Positions 1-4,576 of a DNA stretch of 7,895 nucleotides are shown here, piece after piece. Numbering within the stretch: the stretch's first letter is position 1; each line of letters opens with the position of its first letter. Both the position numbers and the translations under genes were made by a program. Below the pieces are notes generated by a model, which saw only the letters and a program-made list of their open reading frames with translations, did not search any database and had not been told where the DNA came from. The stretch covers positions 63,216 through 71,110 of the forward strand of contig PMFP01000021.1 in the NCBI GenBank assembly GCA_003155175.1, in the 5' to 3' direction. Source of the DNA: Vulcanimicrobiota bacterium. Its GTDB lineage: Bacteria > Vulcanimicrobiota > Vulcanimicrobiia > Vulcanimicrobiales > Vulcanimicrobiaceae.

Positions 1-1110
1 CACGTGACGAACGTTCCGGCAACGCCGTTCGCACCGGGCACGCTGTTCTACGACGACGACCCGGAGCGTATCGCGCAGGACGGCGTGCTGTTTCGCGGCG
101 TCGTCGGGCCGGACGCTCCGGCACGGCTTTACTACTATCACGACGTGCCGGCGTCGGACCGGCGCCGTTTGGTCGTCGTGCTGTCGACGGAGTCATCAGA
201 TCCGGCCTCGGTCCAGTTGGTGGGTGCGCAAGCCGGCCCGAATCTCGACGTCATGACGGTCGGAAACGCCGTGACGCGCTCGTTCCTGACGATCAAACCG
301 CGCAACCAGGGCACGATCGTGGATCTCGACGCCGGCGTTCCCTACGTCGTGCGCGACCGCGTGCTCTCGGACCGCCAAGGAGCCGCGGGCACGATCGACG
401 TTCGCGTCCTGTCCGGCGGCTCGGTGCGCGTTACGGTTCTCGCGCTGTCCCCCGGAGCCGACCCGAACGCGTTTCTCGGCGCGCCGGTTCTACCCGGCGA
501 CGGTCATCACCGAACCGGCGTTTTCAATCTCGGCGACTTCGGCTCGCACGCGCTTGCCTTCAACGCGGGCGGCCCCGATGCAAAGCTGGTCATCGGCGAC
601 CGCGACCCGACCCTCGGGAATGCCGATCCCGCCGCGACGGGGCGAGACTACGGCGACTACGGCGTCTGGTACGACCTGGCGTTTACGCTGGCCAATCCGG
701 GCGACGCTCCGGCTCAAGTCTATCTCTATTTCCGCCCGATCGGAGGCGTCGCGCGCGGAAGCTTTACCGTCGACGGAATCCCGCTCGACCTGGGCTGCAT
801 GCGTTTGTCCGTGCCGTACGAGATTGCCGCTTACACGCTGTCGGCGCGCGAGACGCGCGTCGCGCACCTGAGCACCATGACCGACGGCGGTTCGAACTAT
901 CCGGTCGAGATCGGCGCGACCGTCACGGCGCCGCAGCCGACCGCACCGCCGGTTTCGTCGCCCGACGGCTGTTTTCCGAAGACCGTGCCGCCATCTCCGG
1001 CGACGGCAGCGACGCCCGCGCCCGCACAGTCACCGCCGCCGCTCGTGCCGTCGCCTCCCCCGGCGCTCGTGACGCCCGTGCCCGGGCCTCCGTCGCCGCC
1101 GCCGGTATAA
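1..1110 (+). CDS. Hypothetical beta-rich protein with proline-rich C-terminal tail (5' end uncertain)
   Basis: I do not recognise the family. The frame is open to the left edge. A GTG codon at position 4 could be the start, but no upstream sequence is visible to judge it, and no signal peptide follows it, so the true start (perhaps with an export signal) probably lies outside the window. Counting from the GTG, residues 1-305 alternate short hydrophobic strands with Gly/Asp/Pro turns, which suggests a beta-sandwich-like, non-membrane protein. Residues 308-368 form a low-complexity tail of Pro, Ala, Ser, Val and Thr, ending in a run of prolines. Two cysteines are seen, C265 and C323. Such tails often act as extended linkers in secreted or envelope proteins, so an extracytoplasmic location is my inference. 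It is followed after 15 nt by a WYL regulator, probably in the same operon. I am confident that it is coding; the function is unknown. Confidence 0.75.
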   Translation, partial: HVTNVPATPFAPGTLFYDDDPERIAQDGVLFRGVVGPDAPARLYYYHDVPASDRRRLVVVLSTESSDPASVQLVGAQAGPNLDVMTVGNAVTRSFLTIKPRNQGTIVDLDAGVPYVVRDRVLSDRQGAAGTIDVRVLSGGSVRVTVLALSPGADPNAFLGAPVLPGDGHHRTGVFNLGDFGSHALAFNAGGPDAKLVIGDRDPTLGNADPAATGRDYGDYGVWYDLAFTLANPGDAPAQVYLYFRPIGGVARGSFTVDGIPLDLGCMRLSVPYEIAAYTLSARETRVAHLSTMTDGGSNYPVEIGATVTAPQPTAPPVSSPDGCFPKTVPPSPATAATPAPAQSPPPLVPSPPPALVTPVPGPPSPPPV

Positions 1111-1118
1111 GGAGAAGG
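1108..1118 (+). promoter_or_regulatory. Shine-Dalgarno site built on the upstream stop codon
   Basis: TAAGGAGAAGG begins with the TAA stop of the proline-tail gene and continues as a strong ribosome binding site, 7 nt before the ATG at 1126. It fixes the start of the WYL regulator. It also implies that ribosomes ending the first gene sit on the start region of the second, the usual arrangement for translational coupling. Confidence 0.8.
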
Positions 1119-1125
1119 CCCGCGC

Positions 1126-2121
1126 ATGGAACGGACGACCGAACCGAAGATCGTGCTGCTGGTTCGCTTGCTCAATGCGATCGACGAGGGCCGCTACTCG
1201 TTCGAGGAGCTCAAAGACCGCATCGCGGAGGAGGGGCGCCGTCCGAGCACGCGCAGCATGCGGCGGTATTTGGCCGTTTTGGGCGAGGCGGGCTTTCCGT
1301 GGTATTTCGATCGAGCCGCCAACCGGTACGGCTTCGCGGACGGGTACAGTCTCAAACGCCTCGAGCTGTCGAGCGGCGAGCTCTTCGGCCTGGTCGCCCT
1401 CCGTTCGATCGGAGCGAGCGTCGGCGGCCCAATCGGCGGATCCATCGACGAGGTCACGGACAAGCTGGTCGGATCGGCGCGCGGCGCCAAAGCGCGCCTT
1501 CGGGGTCCCTCTCCGGTCGAGTTTCGCCTGCCCGAGATACGCCTCGACGAAGCCGGCGAGCGCGCCTTTCTCCAGCTCTCGGCGGCCGAACGGGCCTCGC
1601 GAAGCGTGGAGTTCGCGTACCACGACAAAGAGGGCAAGCCCAGCTCGCGCAAGGTCGATCCGTACGGTTTCGTGGTCAGTCACGGGCGCGTATACGTGGT
1701 CGCCTACGATCACGGGCGGCGCGACAAGCGCACCTTTGCCGTCGACAACGTGGCCGACGTGCGAACCCTGCCGAGCACGTTCACCAAGCCGGAGGGATTC
1801 GATCTGGCGGCGTTCGCGGGCACCTCGATCAGCGGCGTGCTGCACGGTACGAACTTGACCGAGGTGCGCGTTCGCTTTGCGGCCCGGGTCTCCAAGGCCG
1901 CTGCCGCCGCGCGCATCGTCGCCGGGTCGGACGTGCGCGGCGCGGCGGACGGCTCGGTGGAAATCACCTACCGCGTTGCCGACGTCGACGAACTCGTGCG
2001 CTGGGTGCTGGGCTGGGGCACGCAGGCCGAGATCCTCGCGCCTCCCGAGGTTCGCGCGCGCATCGCCGCGCTCTCGGCCGACGTCGCCAAGACGTACGAG
2101 CGCGAAGCGCCGAAAGAATAA
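1126..2121 (+). CDS. WYL-domain transcriptional regulator (HTH-WYL-WCX)
   Basis: This is a 331-residue cytoplasmic DNA-binding regulator of the usual length for its family. Residues about 8-72 form an N-terminal winged helix-turn-helix, including STRSMRRYLAVL and a wing at FDRAANRYGF. Residues about 152-216 are the WYL domain, with DPYGFVVSHGRVYVVAYD and then KRTFAVDNVADV. Residues about 245-325 match the C-terminal WCX extension, with a dGSVEITYRV strand, ELVRWVLGWG and an ILAPPEVRARI helix. WYL domains are known to sense ligands, often nucleic acids or nucleotides, and such regulators occur in stress, DNA-damage and phage-defence settings. Here the name-giving W-Y-L triplet reads V189-Y190-V191, and the Arg usual in the dRI motif is Asn208, so ligand binding may be altered. 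Its target is not evident; the co-transcribed upstream gene is one candidate. A 9-bp hairpin follows 3 nt after the stop codon. Confidence 0.92.
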   Translation: MERTTEPKIVLLVRLLNAIDEGRYSFEELKDRIAEEGRRPSTRSMRRYLAVLGEAGFPWYFDRAANRYGFADGYSLKRLELSSGELFGLVALRSIGASVGGPIGGSIDEVTDKLVGSARGAKARLRGPSPVEFRLPEIRLDEAGERAFLQLSAAERASRSVEFAYHDKEGKPSSRKVDPYGFVVSHGRVYVVAYDHGRRDKRTFAVDNVADVRTLPSTFTKPEGFDLAAFAGTSISGVLHGTNLTEVRVRFAARVSKAAAAARIVAGSDVRGAADGSVEITYRVADVDELVRWVLGWGTQAEILAPPEVRARIAALSADVAKTYEREAPKE

Positions 2122-2124
2122 CGA

Positions 2125-2150
2125 AACCCACTGCATCGCTACAGTGGGTT
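2125..2150 (-). terminator. Intrinsic terminator-like hairpin with T-rich tail on the minus strand
   Basis: AACCCACTG at 2125-2133 and CAGTGGGTT at 2142-2150 form a perfect 9-bp stem with an 8-nt loop. Read on the minus strand, the stem is followed by TCGTTATTCTTTC (2124-2112), in which eight of thirteen bases are T, as expected of an intrinsic terminator. On the plus strand there is no T tract after the stem, only an A-rich approach, so it is a weaker candidate for ending the WYL operon. It could serve both convergent transcripts. It lies 1 nt beyond the closing stem of the proposed minus-strand RNA. Confidence 0.55.
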
Positions 2151-2361
2151 CCGACGTATTCGCTCACTACTCTTCGCCTGTTTGGTCCCCGGGTGGGTAG
2201 ACCCGACTGACGCTTCCTAGCGGTTTGACCGGAGTCCCGGATCGTTGCTTGCGCAACGGGTTCACGCGCTTGCTACCGGTCGCGACTGATACGTTCGTCG
2301 CGCTTCGATTTCTCGAAGTTCGTGCATCGTATCATTCGTTTGCGGCGCAATCAATACGTCG
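2125..2361 (-). ncRNA. Candidate structured non-coding RNA, family unknown
   Basis: Read on the minus strand from 2361 downward, this region forms nested stems. The closing stem pairs CGACGTATT (2361-2353) with AATACGTCG (2160-2152), 9 bp. Inside it, GATACG/CGTATC (2333-2328 with 2294-2289) encloses a symmetric 9x9 internal loop and a hairpin CTTCGA-GAAA-TCGAAG (2318-2303). GACCGG/CCGGTC (2281-2276 with 2232-2227) encloses CGTTGC-GCAA-GCAACG (2258-2243). Small hairpins follow: CGCT-AGGA-AGCG (2222-2211) and CGGGT-CTACCC-ACCCG (2205-2190). Both six-base-pair hairpins have GNRA tetraloops only on the minus strand, and a terminator-like hairpin closes the unit on that strand. I looked for features of 6S, SRP, tmRNA, RNase P and common riboswitches and found none convincing. 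No minus-strand gene lies downstream, so a free-standing RNA is more likely than a leader. The promoter is not clear. The structure was drawn by eye without energy calculation. Confidence 0.5.
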
Positions 2362-2367
2362 AAAGCG

Positions 2368-2429
2368 CAATTCACAGGCTGTCCACAAAAAAGTTGCGTT
2401 ATGCACCTGCGATACTTAGGTTATGCACG
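2368..2429 (+). repeat. Cluster of four DnaA-box-like motifs
   Basis: Four 9-mers in one orientation resemble the DnaA box TTATNCACA: CAATTCACA at 2368 (7 of 9), CTGTCCACA at 2379 (7 of 9 to this consensus, 8 of 9 to the TTGTCCACA form of high-GC bacteria), TTATGCACC at 2399 (8 of 9) and TTATGCACG at 2421 (8 of 9). Their starts are 11, 20 and 22 bp apart, close to whole helical turns, so they would lie on the same face of the DNA. The last two form an exact direct repeat, GTTATGCAC, at 2398 and 2420. The stretch is clearly richer in A and T than its surroundings and contains an A6 run at 2387-2392. They may be DnaA sites controlling flanking transcripts, sites for another protein, or chance. 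No dnaA or dnaN gene is nearby. Confidence 0.35.
2408..2416 (+). promoter_or_regulatory. Weak extended -10 promoter candidate for the secreted-protein gene
   Basis: TGCGATACT resembles an extended -10 element: TG, one base, then GATACT with four of six matches to TATAAT. No good -35 box is seen at the right distance. It would start a transcript near 2423, about 30 nt before the ATG at 2452. It lies between the two GTTATGCAC repeats, so a protein bound there could block it. Confidence 0.2.
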
Positions 2430-2451
2430 GCGAAGGCCGAATGCCGGAAGA

Positions 2452-2961
2452 ATGCGATACCGAACACTCGTTCTTTTCTCGTGCCTCGCGCTCTGCGCCG
2501 CGCCGCGACCGGCGCACGCGCAGGCATTTTTCGGCAGTTTGCCGATCGACGGAATTCCGTGTCAGAGCTCGGAAGGCGCGGTCGAGCACATTCACAGCCA
2601 CCTCCAGATCTTCGATCGCGGCCGCGCCGTCGGCGTGCCCGCGCTCGTCGGGATCCCGGTCTCGGGAAACTGCCTCTACTGGCTGCACACGCACGCCGAC
2701 AACGGGATCATTCACATCGAATCGCCGGTCGTGCGAACGTTCACGTTGGGACAGTTCTTCGACATCTGGGGCATGGCGTTGGGGCCGTCCAAGGCCGCGA
2801 GCCTGTCCGCCCCGCACGGTCAGACGCTGGCGGTCACGGTCAACGGTAAAGCCTGGAAAGGGGACCCGCGCGCGATTCCGCTGCGCGACCACGAAGAGAT
2901 CGTGATCCAGCTCGGGCCGCCGTACGGCGCGCCCGTGAAGGCCGACTGGAGCCGTATCTGA
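2452..2961 (+). CDS. Small exported histidine-rich protein, possible metal binder
   Basis: The 169-residue precursor begins with a classical Sec signal peptide: RYR, a hydrophobic core at about residues 6-17, and a likely cleavage site after AHA at 23. I chose the ATG at 2452 because the signal peptide begins there. The in-frame ATG at 2401 would add 17 charged residues, has no ribosome binding site, and lies inside the repeat region. The Shine-Dalgarno match for 2452 is itself poor (GGAAG only 1 nt away, GAAGG 15 nt away). The mature part has HIHSH at 46-50, LYWLHTHADNGIIHIESP at 75-92 with H79, H81 and H88, and H122 and H147. The first group resembles a His-x-His-x-His metal site, and C37 and C74 could form a disulfide. 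TLGQFFDIWG follows at 98-107. I have the impression that this pattern recurs in uncharacterised exported proteins of other bacteria, but I cannot name a family. hutH starts 37 nt downstream, so the two may share a transcript. Metal binding is inference. Confidence 0.85.
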   Translation: MRYRTLVLFSCLALCAAPRPAHAQAFFGSLPIDGIPCQSSEGAVEHIHSHLQIFDRGRAVGVPALVGIPVSGNCLYWLHTHADNGIIHIESPVVRTFTLGQFFDIWGMALGPSKAASLSAPHGQTLAVTVNGKAWKGDPRAIPLRDHEEIVIQLGPPYGAPVKADWSRI

Positions 2962-2998
2962 CGGAAGGCGGGTGCGCCCAAGGCCGGAAGTTGGACGC

Positions 2999-4576
2999 AT
3001 GACCGCTACCCAGCCCGCCCCTTCCGCCGTGGAGCTCGGCGACCGCCCGCTCGAACTCGAAGAGATCGAAGCCGTCGCCGCCGGCGCGCGCTTGACGGTC
3101 TCCGCCGCCGCGCGCGCGCGCGTCGCCCGGGCGCGGGAGTTCGTCGAGGAGCGATTCGCGAGCGGTGAGGCCATCTACGGCGTCACGACCGGTTTCGGCC
3201 GTCTCGCGAACGTGCGAGTCGAACCGAAAGACGCCGGCCAGCTTCAGCTCAATCTGGTTCGCAGCCACGCTGCCGGCACCGGCGCTCCGCTGGACGAGCG
3301 GCTCGTTCGGGCGGCGGGCGTGTTGCGAGCGCGTTCGCTGGCGGCCGGACATTCGGGCATCGCTCCGGCAACCTTCGATCTGTTGGTCGAACTGCTCAAC
3401 CGCGGGGTGACGCCGGTGGTCCCGTGTCAGGGATCGGTCGGCGCCAGCGGCGACCTCGCTCCGCTCGCGCACATGACGCTGACGCTGATCGGCGAGGGCG
3501 AAGCGACCTACCGCGGCGAGCGCATGACCAGCGCGCAAGCGCTCGAACGTGCGGGCTTGCGGCCGGTGGTGCTCGGAGCCAAGGAAGGCCTCGCGCTCAT
3601 CAACGGCACGCAACTGATGACCGGGATCGCGGCGCTGGGAACGCTGCGCGCGCTGCGCCTTGCGGCGGCGGCGGACGTGATCGGCGCGATGTCGCTCGAA
3701 GCGTTTCTCGGAACCGACCGCGTGTTCGACAGCCGCATCAACGCGCTGCGCCCGCATCCCGGCCAGGAGCGGGTCGCTTCTAATCTGCGGGCGCTCTTAG
3801 CCGGCTCGCAGATCATGGTTTCCCACCGCGAATGCGGCCGCGTTCAAGACCCGTACTCGTTCCGGTGCATTCCGGTCGTCCACGGCGCCGTTCGCGACTC
3901 CATCGAGCACGTTCGCGGCGTGACGAGCGTCGAGGCAAACTCGGTCACGGACAATCCGCTGGTCTTTCCCGACGAGGGCCTCTTCATCAGCGGCGGCAAT
4001 TTTCACGGCGAGCCCATCGCGCTCGCGATCGACTTTCTGAAGATGGCCGTCGCGGAGCTGGCCGGCATCGGCGAGCGGCGCCTCTACCTATTGCTCAACG
4101 CCGAGGATCGCGGGCTGCCGCTCTTCCTGACCGGACGTTCCGGCCTGCAGTCCGGGCTGATGATCGTGCAGTACGCGGCGGCGGCGCTCGTCAACGACAA
4201 CAAAGGCCTCTGCTGGCCCTCGAGCGTGGATTCGATTCCGACGTCCGCCGGTCAAGAAGATCACGTCAGCATGGGCATGACCTCGGCGAACAACTTGGTG
4301 CGGGTGCTCGACAACGTCGAAGGCGCGCTCGCCTGCGAACTGATCGGCGCTCTCGCGGCGACGGATTTTCGCCGGCCGCACGTGTCGGGAGCGGGCACGC
4401 AGGCCGCGTACGAGCTCGCGCGGACGCGGATCGCGCCCTGGACCCAGGACCGGATCCCGGCGCCCGACATCGAGGCCGCCCGCGAGCTCATTCGCAGCGG
4501 CGCGTTGATCGCGGCCGCTCAGGCGGCCATCGGCGAAACGCCGGCTCTGCTCGGCGGTGCCGCGGCTACAACTTGA
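2999..4576 (+). CDS. hutH: Histidine ammonia-lyase
   Basis: HutH (histidase) removes ammonia from L-histidine to give trans-urocanate, the first step of histidine degradation, in the cytoplasm as a homotetramer. The 525-residue product is close to the usual length of about 510. The Ala-Ser-Gly at 149-151 (within GSVGASGDLAPLAH) would cyclise to the MIO electrophile. By correspondence with the Pseudomonas putida enzyme, the expected active-site residues are present: Y60, H90, N202 (LINGTQ), Q283, Y286 and R289 (VQDPYSFR), F335 and E420 (QEDHVSMG). The S89-H90 pair favours histidine over tyrosine or phenylalanine as substrate. I chose the ATG at 2999 because GGAAG lies 8 nt upstream; an in-frame GTG at 2972 has a Shine-Dalgarno only 3 nt away. 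No hutU, hutI or hutC is in view, so urocanate must be handled by genes elsewhere. The 3' end overlaps the convergent receptor gene by 11 bp. Confidence 0.96.
   Translation: MTATQPAPSAVELGDRPLELEEIEAVAAGARLTVSAAARARVARAREFVEERFASGEAIYGVTTGFGRLANVRVEPKDAGQLQLNLVRSHAAGTGAPLDERLVRAAGVLRARSLAAGHSGIAPATFDLLVELLNRGVTPVVPCQGSVGASGDLAPLAHMTLTLIGEGEATYRGERMTSAQALERAGLRPVVLGAKEGLALINGTQLMTGIAALGTLRALRLAAAADVIGAMSLEAFLGTDRVFDSRINALRPHPGQERVASNLRALLAGSQIMVSHRECGRVQDPYSFRCIPVVHGAVRDSIEHVRGVTSVEANSVTDNPLVFPDEGLFISGGNFHGEPIALAIDFLKMAVAELAGIGERRLYLLLNAEDRGLPLFLTGRSGLQSGLMIVQYAAAALVNDNKGLCWPSSVDSIPTSAGQEDHVSMGMTSANNLVRVLDNVEGALACELIGALAATDFRRPHVSGAGTQAAYELARTRIAPWTQDRIPAPDIEAARELIRSGALIAAAQAAIGETPALLGGAAATT

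Noticed and set aside
1030..2136. A 368-codon open frame on the minus strand across the WYL gene
   Set aside because: It is antisense to a gene with recognisable HTH, WYL and WCX regions and a strong ribosome binding site. Its own product is an Arg/Ala-rich shadow.
2206..2232. Resemblance of the minus-strand GGTCAAACCGCTAGGAAGCG to the conserved SRP RNA tip
   Set aside because: The SRP signature (GTCAGG, then CCGGAAGG, then AGCAGC) is not reproduced in order or pairing; only the short AGGAAGC is shared.
2152..2361. The folded region as a plus-strand riboswitch leading the secreted-protein gene
   Set aside because: The two best hairpins have GNRA loops only on the minus strand, the T-tailed terminator also points that way, and the DnaA-like patch separates the fold from the gene. 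It is not wholly excluded.
2225..2419. A 64-codon open frame in the gap between the WYL and secreted-protein genes
   Set aside because: There is no ribosome binding site, the composition is not protein-like, and it crosses the inverted repeats and DnaA-like motifs, which explain the region better.
2401..2451. The upstream ATG at 2401 as start of the secreted protein
   Set aside because: It would put 17 mainly basic residues before a normal signal peptide, has no Shine-Dalgarno, and is part of a repeated TTATGCAC motif.
2476..2499. Possible lipobox cysteine (C11 or C15) in the signal peptide of the small exported protein
   Set aside because: C15 is preceded by Leu at -1, not Gly/Ala/Ser, and C11 lies too early in the hydrophobic core. 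An AHA signal-peptidase I site fits better.
2972..2998. GTG at 2972 as start of hutH
   Set aside because: The ATG at 2999 has GGAAG at a proper 8-nt distance, while the GTG has its match only 3 nt away, and the extra nine residues are not family-like.
3109..3122. Seven CG dinucleotides in a row, a possible Z-DNA-prone tract
   Set aside because: It encodes an Ala/Arg-rich helix near the start of hutH and is expected by chance in DNA this rich in GC.
2840..3757. A 305-codon open frame on the minus strand opposite hutH
   Set aside because: It is antisense to a confidently identified enzyme and has Arg/Ala/His-rich composition typical of a shadow frame.
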